DNA from: JAMCRM01 sp041685075
GTDB taxonomy: Bacteria > Acidobacteriota > Terriglobia > Bryobacterales > Bryobacteraceae
Direction of reading: 5' to 3'
Assembly: GCA_041685075.1 (NCBI GenBank)
Contig: JAWLGN010000115.1
Location: forward strand, 1-16,092
Length of the DNA stretch: 16,092 bases
The translations under genes were made by a program, and so were the position numbers. Positions 1 through 8,029 of the stretch are shown piece by piece. The notes under the pieces were generated by a model that saw nothing but the letters and a program-made list of their open reading frames with translations, was not told the origin of the DNA and did no database searches. The number at the start of each line of letters is the position of its first letter. Position 1 is the first letter of the stretch.

Positions 1-239
1 GCCATGTAGGGGCCGTAGTCGCATGGCATTCGGTGGAGTGCTTGCCAGTAGCAGGACTCGGCAACGATCAGGTCGCCCGCTTCGGAGTTTCCATTGCCCA
101 GCAACAGGTAGCCGCCGCCGAAATCGGGGTCGACTTCGGTGAGCCGCCTGCCCGCTTCCAGTTCCGTGAGGGCACCATCGTGGAATCTTTGCGCGATTTC
201 CACGCGTTGCCGCCGTGTGGCTTCGGGTGTGAAAAGCAT
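1..239 (-). CDS. TPR-like protein, N-terminal part only (gene runs off the left edge)
   Basis: This is an open frame of 79 complete codons from an ATG at 239 to the left edge, with no stop. The product begins MLFTPEATRRQRVEIAQRF. It then reads like tetratricopeptide helices: an acidic and Ala/Leu-rich helix (DGALTELEAGRRL), the turn VDPDFGGGYLLLGN, and a second helix (AESCYWQALHRMP). The pattern 'EVDPDFGGGYLLLGNG...AESCYWQAL' is typical of TPR units, which bind other proteins. No signal peptide is visible and no strong Shine-Dalgarno precedes the ATG. It lies 68 bases downstream of the phosphoglycosyl transferase gene on the same strand, so it could be a distal gene of the polysaccharide operon or have its own promoter. 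Function is unknown; the TPR assignment rests on less than 80 residues. Confidence 0.55.
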   Translation of the reverse strand, partial: MLFTPEATRRQRVEIAQRFHDGALTELEAGRRLTEVDPDFGGGYLLLGNGNSEAGDLIVAESCYWQALHRMPCDYGPYM

Positions 240-307
240 GGGTTACTTAACAGGGTACTACCGGAAGCACTGGACCCGGGGCATAATCGGGGACCGGCCG
301 GCGCGTC

Positions 308-1021
308 TCAGTAGGCGCCGCGGCCGCACAGCATGACGTAGACGGTCTTGACCAGGATTTTCAGATCCATGGCCGCGGTTCGGTTGCGGATGTAGTAGCA
401 GTCCAGTTCCACGCGGCGGTTGTACTGCATGTCGTTTCGACCGGAGACCTGCCACAGCCCGGTGACTCCGGGCCGCACCTGGGTATAGGTGGCGAAAGCC
501 GCGCCGTAACGCGAGATCTCCTCGGCCACGATGGGCCGCGGCCCTACCATGCTCATGTCGCCGCGCAGCACGTTCCAGAACTGCGGCAACTCGTCGAGAC
601 TGAGCTTACGGAGCAGGCGGCCGACGCGGGTCACCCGCGGGTCGTTGCGGATTTTGCGCTTCTGCGCCCATTCGCGGGCGTGCTCGGGGTTCCGGTCCAG
701 CATTTCGTGCAGCTTGCTGGCGGCATCGGCGTGCATGGTGCGGAATTTCCAGACGCGGAAGGGCCGGCGTCCCTTGCCGATGCGCACCTGGCTGAAGAAG
801 ACCGGGCCGCGCGAATCCAGCACGATAGCCAACGCGATGAGCAGACTCAGCGGTACCGTCACAGGCGCCAGCAGGAGGGTCACCAGGATATCGACCATGC
901 GCTTGCCCTCGATGCGCGCCGGCGCGGGCGAAGCGCGCACCACTTCCAACGGGCGGCGGTCCCGACGCGCCGTCTCGTAGGTTGTGGTCATCAGTCGAGC
1001 CCGTTGCTCTCCGGCATGCAT
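308..1021 (-). CDS. Polyprenyl-phosphate phosphoglycosyl transferase (bacterial sugar transferase family)
   Basis: The product would move a sugar phosphate from a nucleotide sugar to undecaprenyl phosphate at the cytoplasmic face of the inner membrane, the priming step of polysaccharide synthesis. The 237 residues match the C-terminal catalytic domain of the WbaP/PssY/EpsL-type family. After a polar N-terminus comes GKRMVDI and one hydrophobic segment (about 43-68, with a Pro, as in the re-entrant helix of monotopic enzymes). Then follow GPVFFSQVRIGKGRRPF (72-88), WKFRTM (91-96), the SLDELPQ motif with the expected catalytic Asp143-Glu144, GDMSMVGPRP (154-163) and PGVTGLWQVSGR (184-195). It lacks the multi-helix N-terminal domain of full WbaP. 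The ATG at 1021 has GGGAG seven bases upstream; a second ATG at 991 has none at a useful distance. It starts 43 bases after the preceding glycosyltransferase and is probably the last core gene of the operon. Sugar specificity cannot be read from sequence. Confidence 0.93.
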   Translation of the reverse strand: MHAGEQRARLMTTTYETARRDRRPLEVVRASPAPARIEGKRMVDILVTLLLAPVTVPLSLLIALAIVLDSRGPVFFSQVRIGKGRRPFRVWKFRTMHADAASKLHEMLDRNPEHAREWAQKRKIRNDPRVTRVGRLLRKLSLDELPQFWNVLRGDMSMVGPRPIVAEEISRYGAAFATYTQVRPGVTGLWQVSGRNDMQYNRRVELDCYYIRNRTAAMDLKILVKTVYVMLCGRGAY

Positions 1022-1064
1022 GGTTCGTCTCCCGTGCCTTCCAACTGCTCCCCGCCTTCTGCGG

Positions 1065-2219
1065 TCACCCTTCGCGGCCTGCCCCGCCGATGACGGCGGC
1101 CTGCCCCGCAGATAGGGGTCCTGCGGTTAACGTGCTTTCATAAATGGCCGTCGTGCTTTCGACCATGCGCTCCAGCCGAAAGCGACGTTCATAGATGAGA
1201 CGCCCTGCGGCGCCCATTTGGTTTCTGCGGCGTGGATCGCGGATCAGTTCGTTGAGTGCCGCCGACAAGGCGACGGCGTCATCGCGGGGCACCAGTACCC
1301 CGTTCACTTTATTATCCACCGCTTCGGCCAGCCCGCCAACTGCGGATGCCACCACCGGCAAACCCGCGCGCATGGCTTCGAGCACGCTGCGCGGAAAGGC
1401 CTCGGAGCGCGATGAAAGAACGAAGGCCTGGGCGCGCGCCAGCGCCGCGGCGGTATCCGGCAGGTAGCCCAGGAAGCGCACGCGCGCTTCGACCCCCAGC
1501 CTGGCGGCGCGCGCGCGGATGGCGGCTTCGAGCGGACCTTCGCCCACCAGGTCGAGTTGCCAGTCGAGCGACTGCAGCCGCGCCAGGGCGTCCAGCAGGG
1601 TGGCGTGGTCCTTGGGCGCCTCGAACCGGGCTACGGAGACGAGCCGCACCGGCTCCGCCTCGGGCCGGGCGCGCAGGTCTTCGGGGACATCCCGTACGCC
1701 GTTGTACACTACCCGCACCTGCGACGGAGCGGCGAAACCGTGGGCCAGGGCCACGCGCCGTTCCTCCTCGCAAACGCAGACCACCGCCCGCGCCCACCGC
1801 GCCGCCATCCGTTCCGCCGCGGTGAACAGCAACGCGCCCGGACCTGGCAGCCGCCGCGCCACAGGCCAGCCGTGCGGCGTGTGGATGGCCGGAATGCCCA
1901 GCCGCGCGCAGGCGGCGCGGCCGAGCCAGCCGGCCTTCGCGGTGTGGGTGGAAACCAGCCGCGGGCCGAAGGCGCCGAGCGCCGCGATTAACTCTTGCAA
2001 CGCGCGCAGGTCGCGCCACGGCCGCACCTCGCGACGCAAATGCGCCAGCGGCCGGTAGGGCACCCCCGCGCGCGCCAGTTGTTCGGTTACCGCGCCTTCG
2101 CCCCCGATGAAAACCATTACGTCGTGGCCGCGGTCGAGCATGGCGCGCGCCATGTCGCGCACGTGAATGCTGGCGCCGCCCACCGCGTCCCCGCGGGTAA
2201 TCACGTAGGCCATCTTCAT
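1065..2219 (-). CDS. GT4-family glycosyltransferase (third of the operon)
   Basis: This 384-residue GT-B fold retaining glycosyltransferase should transfer a sugar from a nucleotide donor to the growing lipid-linked oligosaccharide in the cytoplasm. The N-terminal acceptor domain has MAYVITRGDAVGGASIHVRD (glycine loop) and a THTAKAGWLGR helix at 91-101. The C-terminal donor domain starts near VYNGV (171-175) and VSVARFEAPKDH (195-205). It carries VGEGPL, RFLGYLPD and the E-x7-E motif Glu273-Glu281 (EAFPRSVLE), followed by GLPVVASAVGGLAE. The open frame continues far upstream, but residues before MKMAYV are only an alternate-frame reading of the methyltransferase gene. The ATG at 2219 overlaps the methyltransferase stop as ATGA and has an AAGGTGG-like Shine-Dalgarno, so coupling is likely. 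Family assignment is firm; donor and acceptor are unknown. Confidence 0.93.
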   Translation of the reverse strand: MKMAYVITRGDAVGGASIHVRDMARAMLDRGHDVMVFIGGEGAVTEQLARAGVPYRPLAHLRREVRPWRDLRALQELIAALGAFGPRLVSTHTAKAGWLGRAACARLGIPAIHTPHGWPVARRLPGPGALLFTAAERMAARWARAVVCVCEEERRVALAHGFAAPSQVRVVYNGVRDVPEDLRARPEAEPVRLVSVARFEAPKDHATLLDALARLQSLDWQLDLVGEGPLEAAIRARAARLGVEARVRFLGYLPDTAAALARAQAFVLSSRSEAFPRSVLEAMRAGLPVVASAVGGLAEAVDNKVNGVLVPRDDAVALSAALNELIRDPRRRNQMGAAGRLIYERRFRLERMVESTTAIYESTLTAGPLSAGQAAVIGGAGREG

Positions 2220-2974
2220 GGCGCCACCTTCCGCGAGACGATCACCAGGAACGCCAGCTTGCGAAACAGCGCCGAAGCCGCCCGCGGCGCGAGCGGCAGA
2301 TCGAGCAGCCGCGCCAGCGGCGCGCGCCGGGGGCGGTCGCGCAGCCGGTACCGGATGTAGTCCGGCTCCCGCAGCTCGTTTTCGAAGTAGCGGCCGAAGC
2401 TGGCGAAGATCTCCCGCCGCGAGCGGTAGCAGGTGTAGGCGTCGATCCACGCCAGCTTGTCCACGGCCCATTGCCGGCACGTGGGAGCCTGCTCCTTCCA
2501 GGTCCCCAGCCCCAGGGAGCGCAGCGCCCAGGTGTACAGGAACCGCGCGCGCGACCCCTTGCGAAAACGGTGTGCCAATGGAATGCCGATGTGCCCTTCG
2601 CGCCACACGTCGCGCGAGGGGAAGATGCTGATGGCGGTGCCGCCCGGCTGAAGCACGCGATGGATTTCGGCCAGGGTGGCGTCCAGGTCCACGACGTGCT
2701 CCATCACCTGGTTGTTCATCACCAGGCGGAAGTGCGCGTCGGGGAACGGCAGGCGGCCGTCCTCGATCTCCCGAATGGCCGTGCCGAGCAGCCCGGCGGC
2801 GCGCGCCTCATCACGAGTCTTCGAGCCGCCGTAGTAGATATCGGCGCCGCCGATATCCAACCCCGCCTCCAGCCCGGCCTGCACCAGGCGTCCCGCACCG
2901 CATCCGAAGTCCAGGATCGGGCCGGGGGCAAAGCGCCTGGCGTAATCCAGCAGGAAGCGGTTGGTTACGTCCAT
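2216..2974 (-). CDS. Class I SAM-dependent methyltransferase
   Basis: This is a 252-residue methyltransferase of the Methyltransf_11 type. The SAM-binding motif I is ILDFGCGAGRLV (20-31). The region after LPFPDAHFRLVMNNQVMEHVVDLDATLAEIHRVLQPGG (about 75-112) matches motifs post-II to III of the family. The C-terminal 130 residues (about 120-252) are Arg- and aromatic-rich, end in a hydrophobic LAFLVIVS stretch, and are not diagnostic of a substrate. Inside a polysaccharide operon it most likely methylates a sugar hydroxyl or a precursor, but that is inference from context. The ATG at 2974 has a GGGGAG Shine-Dalgarno and overlaps the upstream glycosyltransferase by 10 bases; its stop overlaps the next glycosyltransferase start as ATGA. 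The longer open frame upstream of 2974 is an out-of-frame shadow of that glycosyltransferase. Confidence 0.9.
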   Translation of the reverse strand: MDVTNRFLLDYARRFAPGPILDFGCGAGRLVQAGLEAGLDIGGADIYYGGSKTRDEARAAGLLGTAIREIEDGRLPFPDAHFRLVMNNQVMEHVVDLDATLAEIHRVLQPGGTAISIFPSRDVWREGHIGIPLAHRFRKGSRARFLYTWALRSLGLGTWKEQAPTCRQWAVDKLAWIDAYTCYRSRREIFASFGRYFENELREPDYIRYRLRDRPRRAPLARLLDLPLAPRAASALFRKLAFLVIVSRKVAP

Positions 2975-4101
2975 AGGGCGGCTCCCCGTGCTTCCAGCAG
3001 TTCGCGGTAGAGGCGCTCCCAACGAGCGGCCACGGCAGTGAACTCGAATTCGGCCAGCGCACGCTCGCGCGCCGCGCGGCCCATCCGGTCGCGCTCCTCG
3101 GGAGGAAGATCGGCCAGGCGCGACATAGCCGCCGCCAGCGCTTTGACGTTGCCGCACGGGACCACCCAGCCGGTGCGGCCCTCTTCCACGACCTCCGGAG
3201 AGCCGCCGGCATCGGTCGTAACGGCCGGCAGTCCGCTGGCCGCGGCCTCCAGCAGTACCACCGGCAGTCCCTCCACCACCGAGGAGAGAACGAAGGCGTC
3301 TGCTGCGTTCATCAGGGCGGGCAGATCGTCGCGGCGGCCGAGAAAACGCGCGTTCACGTTCAACTCGCCCGCCAGCTTCAGTAGCGCTGCCTCGCGCGGT
3401 CCCGCGCCGGCAATCAGCAGCACCCCGCCACGCACCGCGGCAAAGGCTTCGAGCAGGGTGGGGTAGTCTTTCTTCCACATCAGGCGGCCGGCGGCCAGCC
3501 AGGCGAACTCGCCGTCCTTCAGCCCCAGCTTGCGGCGCATGGCGCTGCGGCGCGCCGCGTCCGGACGGAAGACCGACGTATCCACGCCGTTGGGAATCAC
3601 CCGCAGCTTGCGTCTCAAAACCGCGCCGGCCGCAACATGACGCTCCCCGGCGGCGCGCGAGACCGCCACCACGGCATCGCCCAGCGGCCGGGTGAAGCGG
3701 TAGGCCAGGTCTCGTGCGCGCAGGCCGCCGCCTCGCCGCCGGCTTTCGGCGGCGCTGTGGAGCGTTGCCACCAGCGCCGGCACGGGACAGACCAACCGCG
3801 CCACTCGCGCCGCCACGTTGGCATGGAACATGTGGCTATGCACCACCTGCGGGCGAAAGCGAGCCAGAATGGCCACCACGCGCGCCAGCCCGCGAAGCTC
3901 CGCCGCGCCGGGCCGCATGTCCGCCGAGTGGACCTCTACCCCGGCATCTTCCAGTTCGGTGATAAATGCCGAAGGCGGCAATAACGAGACGACCGCGACG
4001 CGCCACCCGCGCCGCCGCATCTCGACGGCCAGCCGCACTACTTGCGTTTCCGCGCCGCCGGGCGCCAGGTTGGTGGTCAGCAGCGCCAGACGTAAACTCA
4101 T
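2965..4101 (-). CDS. GT4-family glycosyltransferase (second of the operon)
   Basis: This 378-residue GT-B glycosyltransferase begins MSLRLALLTTNLAPGGAETQV, with the classic GGAE glycine loop near residues 15-18 that contacts the nucleotide sugar. VVHSHMFHAN (87-95) follows. The donor-binding half runs from VIPNGVDTSVF (168-178) through AAGRLMWKKDYPTLLEA (203-219), LIAGAGP and RFLGRRDDLPALMNAADAFVLSS. It includes the E-x7-E pair Glu277-Glu285 (EGLPVVLLE) and ASGLPAVTTDAGGSPEVV. Length is normal for the family. The ATG at 4101 overlaps the stop of the upstream glycosyltransferase as ATGA, and its end overlaps the methyltransferase by 10 bases. It presumably adds one sugar of the repeat unit at the inner membrane. 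Sugar specificity is not determinable here. Confidence 0.94.
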   Translation of the reverse strand: MSLRLALLTTNLAPGGAETQVVRLAVEMRRRGWRVAVVSLLPPSAFITELEDAGVEVHSADMRPGAAELRGLARVVAILARFRPQVVHSHMFHANVAARVARLVCPVPALVATLHSAAESRRRGGGLRARDLAYRFTRPLGDAVVAVSRAAGERHVAAGAVLRRKLRVIPNGVDTSVFRPDAARRSAMRRKLGLKDGEFAWLAAGRLMWKKDYPTLLEAFAAVRGGVLLIAGAGPREAALLKLAGELNVNARFLGRRDDLPALMNAADAFVLSSVVEGLPVVLLEAAASGLPAVTTDAGGSPEVVEEGRTGWVVPCGNVKALAAAMSRLADLPPEERDRMGRAARERALAEFEFTAVAARWERLYRELLEARGAALWT

Positions 4102-5195
4102 ACGCCGCCTCCGGCAACCCGTTCGAACAACGCGGCGTAGGCATCCACCATGGTTGCCGCATCGAAGCGGCGGGCACGGCAGCGCGCGGCCTCCCCCATT
4201 TCGGCTCGCCTGGCGGGATCAGCCAAGGCGGAAAGCGCGCCGGCCAGCGCGGCCGTATCGCCGGGAGGCGCCAGCAGCCCGGTCACCCCATCTTCCACCA
4301 GCTCCGGCACGCCGCCGACGGCGGTCGCGGCAACCGGAAGCCCCGCAGCCATAGCTTCCATCACCGCCACGGGAGTGCCTTCCCAGCGCGACGCCAGCGC
4401 GAAGATATCGCCCGCGGCCAGCAGATCCGCCACCTCCGGGCAAAGCCCGAGGAACCGCACTCTGGAAGCAATGCCCAGTTGTTCGGCCCGCGCGCGAGCC
4501 TCGGCCAGGAGGCTGCCTTCCCCGGCCATCACCAGGTAGGCTTTCCCGGCGAGCGACTGCGCGAAGGCGGCGATCAGCCCCATGGGATCCTTCTGCGGCT
4601 CGAAGCGCGCCAGCGAAACCACCAGCAGGTCGTCGGGCTCGAAACCATGGGCGCGCCGCCAGGCCTCGCGTCCCGCCGCGGGGCAGCGCAGTTCCGCCCC
4701 GTTGGGAATCACGGCCGCGGGCGCAAAGCCGTACAGCTCCTCGAAGGAGCGCGCCACGGTTTGCGAGATCGCCACCGGCACGGCGCCGCGGCGAAAGCCC
4801 AGCCGGTGCACCGCGCGGCCGAGCGCCTCTACCTCTCGCTCGGCCAGGTTGTGCACCGTGTGGACGATCCTGCCGCTCCGCGCCGCCTCCCGCGCCGGCA
4901 GCGCGTAGCGCATCACGTAGGAATGGGTGTGGACGACGTCCGGGCGGAACTCTCGCAGCAGGCGCGCCAGGCGCGGCCACATGCGCGGGTCGAAACCGCG
5001 CCGCTTCCCCAGATGCCGTACCGGAATGCCCGCCGCGGCAAGCTCCGGCTCGAAGCCGCCGGGGAAGGCGTCGTAGAGCGAGACCACGGCGGTCTCGAAG
5101 CGCGCCGGATCCAGGCGGCGAGCCAGCGTGACGGCGATGCGCTCGGCGCCGGCGCGCCGCAGCGTGGCCAATACCTCCAGCACCCGCACCCTCAC
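4098..5195 (-). CDS. GT4-family glycosyltransferase (first of the operon), GTG start
   Basis: This is a 365-residue GT-B glycosyltransferase. Visible features are MRVRVLEVLATLRRAGAERIAV at the N-terminus, where the usual GG of the GGAE(R/T) loop is reduced to AG, then DVVHTHSYVMRYALPAR (86-102), VIPNGAELRCP (162-172) and VVSLARFEPQKDP (192-204). VMAGEGSLL, RFLGLCPEVADLL, the E-x7-E pair Glu272-Glu280 (EGTPVAVME) and AGLPVAATAVGGVPELVEDG complete the donor domain. The start is taken as GTG at 5195 because the GTGA junction overlaps the ligase stop, the protein alignment begins there, and GGGAG lies 8 bases upstream. Codons further upstream are a shadow of the ligase gene. It probably acts on the same lipid-linked acceptor as its neighbours; donor sugar is unknown. 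Confidence 0.92.
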   Translation of the reverse strand: MRVRVLEVLATLRRAGAERIAVTLARRLDPARFETAVVSLYDAFPGGFEPELAAAGIPVRHLGKRRGFDPRMWPRLARLLREFRPDVVHTHSYVMRYALPAREAARSGRIVHTVHNLAEREVEALGRAVHRLGFRRGAVPVAISQTVARSFEELYGFAPAAVIPNGAELRCPAAGREAWRRAHGFEPDDLLVVSLARFEPQKDPMGLIAAFAQSLAGKAYLVMAGEGSLLAEARARAEQLGIASRVRFLGLCPEVADLLAAGDIFALASRWEGTPVAVMEAMAAGLPVAATAVGGVPELVEDGVTGLLAPPGDTAALAGALSALADPARRAEMGEAARCRARRFDAATMVDAYAALFERVAGGGV

Positions 5196-6382
5196 GTCTG
5201 GCGCTCCCGCCGCCAGGCCCTCGCCCACGCGGTCATGATGAGCGCGAAGATCAGCCAGGTGGGCTTGCGATGTTCCCAGGTGAGGGTGGACACTCCCGCC
5301 GCCCACACCACCAGCATGGTCACCCAGAGCGCCCGCTCCGCCGGGGCCAGCATCCACACGAACAGCGCCAGCAATACCAGCAGCCCGCCGAAGAAGAACA
5401 CCCCGGGCAAGCCGGTCTCCACCGTGATGGAGAGGAAGGTATTGTGCGCGGTGTACTGGTGGCCGGGGATCCCCGGCACCCCCAGCCACGGGCGGACGGC
5501 TTCGGGGTAGGCGGCCGCTCCCACCCCGGTGAACCAGTGGGCCTTGTAGGCCTTCAGCCCGGTTTTCCAGATGCGCGTGCGGCCGTGCAGATTGCCGCTG
5601 GTGAGTTCGGTGGGCAAGGTCGCCAAGCGCTCGCGCGAGGCGCCCGGCGCCATCCACAGCGCCCCCGACACCAGAAACGCGGCCAGCGCCAGGCTGCCCG
5701 CCCGCTGCGCCGGCCGGCTCCCCCGCCAGGTTAGAGCGGCGAAGAGAAACGCCAGGCAGGCGCCGATCAGCGCGGTGCGCGAGGCGGTCAGTAAGATGGC
5801 GGCAATCACCGGCGCCGCTGCCAGCCGGTAGAGCCAGGCCGCGGAGCCGCGCGCGGTAGCCGCCAGGTACAGGGCCAGGGGCAGCGCCAGCACCAGGGTC
5901 AGGCCCAGGTCGTTGGGATCGAAGCCCGGGGTGGCAAAGCGGCGGTAGTAGGTTTGCTGGTCGCGCGCCGCCCGCATCATCGTCAAGGCGGAGGAGACCA
6001 CCGCCCCACCCAGGTAGGCCTGGAACAGCCAGCGGTCAATGGCTGCGGTGCGGCACAACTCCCAGATCAGCCACAGCATGCCGCCCAATTGCACCAGGGT
6101 GACGAAGCGCGCCGCGGTGGCCTCCGGCGCCAAACTCCAGAACCAGGTGAGGCCGCTCCACAGCACGAAGGCGCCGGCGAAGAACATGGCCAGGTTGGGC
6201 GGGCGCAGCGTCCACCGCCGCGCCACCACCGCCACGCCCGCGACGAAGGCGCACAGTCCGATCCCGCGCGCAATCGTGCCCACCCCGGGCAGTTCCACCG
6301 CCTTCTCAATGGGCAGCGAGAAGACCAGCGCGCACAGGAGCGCCCAGGCGACTCGTTCCAGCGCCGAGGCAGCAGGCTTCAC
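5192..6382 (-). CDS. O-antigen ligase / Wzy-type polymerase family membrane protein, GTG start
   Basis: This 396-residue polytopic inner-membrane protein of the Wzy_C/WaaL/ExoQ superfamily joins undecaprenyl-linked glycans in the periplasm, as polymerase or ligase. About ten hydrophobic segments can be seen, for example 11-24, 38-55, 65-82, 160-176, 188-216, 228-243, 326-344 and 350-364. Family marks are FDPNDLGLTL (154-163), LLTASRTALIG (197-207), a periplasmic stretch containing GRTRIWKTGLKA (267-278) and GHQYTAHNTFLSITVETGLPG (307-327), whose His313 matches the conserved ligase histidine. Polymerases and ligases cannot be told apart by sequence at this level. The GTG at 6382 overlaps the flippase stop (GTGA) and follows a G-rich Shine-Dalgarno; a GTG nine bases upstream is an alternative. 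The gene's own stop is shared with the next gene's GTG. Confidence 0.88.
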   Translation of the reverse strand: MKPAASALERVAWALLCALVFSLPIEKAVELPGVGTIARGIGLCAFVAGVAVVARRWTLRPPNLAMFFAGAFVLWSGLTWFWSLAPEATAARFVTLVQLGGMLWLIWELCRTAAIDRWLFQAYLGGAVVSSALTMMRAARDQQTYYRRFATPGFDPNDLGLTLVLALPLALYLAATARGSAAWLYRLAAAPVIAAILLTASRTALIGACLAFLFAALTWRGSRPAQRAGSLALAAFLVSGALWMAPGASRERLATLPTELTSGNLHGRTRIWKTGLKAYKAHWFTGVGAAAYPEAVRPWLGVPGIPGHQYTAHNTFLSITVETGLPGVFFFGGLLVLLALFVWMLAPAERALWVTMLVVWAAGVSTLTWEHRKPTWLIFALIMTAWARAWRRERQT

Positions 6383-7653
6383 GACGCGCACCCCCGCCGG
6401 ATGAGCGCACGGCGCAGAATCAGCGCCTGGCCGCCGATCTGCGCCATCCATGCCAGAGCCAGCGCCAGCACCGCGCCGTGCAATCCCAGGCGCGGCACCA
6501 GGGCCCAGCTCCCCACCGCCGCCGCAACCGCCGCGGTCCCCAGCAGCGGCACCTGCGCGTTGAACGACCGCACGCTGGTGACCACGTAGCCCAGCACTCC
6601 CGCGATATACGTGCCAACTCCCGCCGCCATCATCCACGCGAGCAGGCCGCTGTAGGGCGCGTACTCCGCCCGGTAGAGCAGCGCCAGCACGAACTTGCCC
6701 AGCACCAGGGCGGCCAGCACCCCAGCCGCGCCCAGCAGCAGCGCCATCCCCACCAGCTTCCGCGCCAGCGCGCGGAACGGCTTCAACTCTCCCGCGGAGA
6801 AGTGCCGCGCCAGCCGCGGCATGGCCGACTGGCCCAGCGCGTTCATGACGGTCGACCCCACCGTCACGAAGGAGGCCACGGCGGCGAAGGCGCCCAACTC
6901 GGCCGTCCCCAACCGGTTTTCAATGGCGTAGCGCGGCAGGTTCACCGTCAGGGACCCCAGCATCAGCACCACGCCCAGCGGCAGCGCCGCCGATAAGATG
7001 GCCCCCTGGGCACGCCAGCCGGTCCTGGCCGCCGGCTCGCCCCTGGAGGCCACCGGCCGGTCGTGCGCCAGGAGCACCAGCAACCGCACAACTGCCAGCG
7101 CCGCCACTCCCCAGAGCAGGCTCCCGGTCCACCACAGCACGGCCGCCAGCGCCCCGGCCGAGAGCAGTCCCCGGGCAGCCATCGAGCGCCCCACAGGACC
7201 CATGGCCTCGCGCCGCTGCAACAGACCGTAGTAGAGATCGCTGATGTTATCGATGCTCAGCGCCAGCCCGATGAGCACGATGGTCTCCGGCACCGGCGAG
7301 CGGTACCCGGCACTTACGGCCAGCAGCACGATCACCGCCAGGCCCAGCGCGGTGGCCGCCAGCCGCGCCGCAAGGTAGTCGCCAAAAGGATGGCGGCGCT
7401 CCACGTCGGTGGCCAGCACGGCGCGCAGGTTCAGGTGCGCAAACAACGACACCGGCGTGGCCACCGCCACTGCCAGCGCGTACTCCCCCAGCATCCGGCC
7501 GCCTCCCAGCTTGGCCACAGCACTGAGCACCGCCCACTGTCCGGCGGCGAAAGCCACATTGCCGGCCAGCGTGGCGCTAAAGTTTACTCGCAGGGACGGC
7601 GCAGGGCTTGCGGCCGTCGTGGAGGGGGGCGTCCGGTACACGTCTCCCTCCAT
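6379..7653 (-). CDS. Wzx-like polysaccharide flippase (oligosaccharide/polysaccharide transporter family)
   Basis: This 424-residue membrane protein with about twelve hydrophobic helices should flip undecaprenyl-linked oligosaccharides across the inner membrane. The fold of the MOP superfamily is suggested by the N-terminal NFSATLAGNVAFAAGQWAVL helix, the pattern GRMLGEYALAVAVATP (Wzx proteins typically have LG..yG.y.la.a...), and a second half with LPLGVVLMLGSLTVNLPRYAIENRLGTAELGAFAAVASF. This half-repeat is characteristic of flippases. The MEGDVYRTPP start (ATG at 7653) is chosen because the frame upstream only extends to a TTG at 7737 inside the divergent small gene. The Shine-Dalgarno is weak. 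As the first gene of the minus-strand operon it probably lies next to the operon promoter, in the 83-base divergent gap with the small CxH/CxxC gene. Lipid-linked substrate is unknown. Confidence 0.88.
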   Translation of the reverse strand: MEGDVYRTPPSTTAASPAPSLRVNFSATLAGNVAFAAGQWAVLSAVAKLGGGRMLGEYALAVAVATPVSLFAHLNLRAVLATDVERRHPFGDYLAARLAATALGLAVIVLLAVSAGYRSPVPETIVLIGLALSIDNISDLYYGLLQRREAMGPVGRSMAARGLLSAGALAAVLWWTGSLLWGVAALAVVRLLVLLAHDRPVASRGEPAARTGWRAQGAILSAALPLGVVLMLGSLTVNLPRYAIENRLGTAELGAFAAVASFVTVGSTVMNALGQSAMPRLARHFSAGELKPFRALARKLVGMALLLGAAGVLAALVLGKFVLALLYRAEYAPYSGLLAWMMAAGVGTYIAGVLGYVVTSVRSFNAQVPLLGTAAVAAAVGSWALVPRLGLHGAVLALALAWMAQIGGQALILRRALIRRGCAS

Positions 7654-7736
7654 GTTATCAGCCTGGTACGGGCGAATCCGCCGAGCGCTGCCGGGATGGA
7701 CGCGAACGTGCTGCCCATGGATCCAGGGAGCGTCCA

Positions 7737-7949
7737 ATGCCTATGTGGGGTCGTCTCTTCAACGTCCTATTCCGCTGCAAGCACGCCAACCTTTCGCGGC
7801 CGATTACGCCCGTTACCCTGCCCCGGGATGGCGCAGCCACCTATGTGGTGTGTTTTGACTGCGGGCAGCGCCTGGCCTACGACTGGAAGGAGATGCGCCT
7901 GGGCCGCCCGGTGGGCACCAACGCCGGAGAGCAGCCCACCAGCGTGTAA
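7737..7949 (+). CDS. Small conserved-looking protein with a CxH...CxxC potential metal site
   Basis: This is a 70-residue protein starting MPMWGRLFNVLFRCKHANLS. Cys14, His16, Cys39 and Cys42 (FRCKHAN and VVCFDCGQ) are spaced like a four-ligand zinc ribbon, followed by LAYDWKEMRLG. I recall short proteins with a CxH, a threonine-proline-rich strand and 'YVVCLDCGK.F.YDW' in Acidobacteriota, but I cannot confirm this without a search, and no function is known to me. The ATG at 7737 has GGGAG seven bases upstream; a longer in-frame reading upstream overlaps the divergent flippase gene and looks like shadow sequence. It has no signal peptide and no membrane segment. It stands alone between the divergent flippase operon and the S41 peptidase, which starts 118 bases downstream. 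Confidence 0.68.
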   Translation: MPMWGRLFNVLFRCKHANLSRPITPVTLPRDGAATYVVCFDCGQRLAYDWKEMRLGRPVGTNAGEQPTSV

Positions 7950-8029
7950 TATCGCACCAGTAAGAACTTCCCCGCCGCCGACAGGCGCAACTCTCCCGCC
8001 TCGCTTCTCCCCTGCCCTGTGAAAACTGC

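Noticed and set aside
33..314. A 93-codon plus-strand open frame at the left edge
   Set aside because: The minus strand in the same place reads as a TPR-like protein with helical pattern, while the plus-strand frame has no domain.
3966..5510. A 514-codon plus-strand open frame across the two glycosyltransferase genes
   Set aside because: It is antisense to two clear GT4 genes, its product is rich in Arg, Gly, Gln and His with no domain, and long antisense frames are expected in GC-rich DNA.
5192..6637. Longer start for the ligase at 6637
   Set aside because: Residues before the GTG at 6382 are Gly/Arg-rich shadow of the flippase gene, and the membrane protein clearly begins after that GTG.
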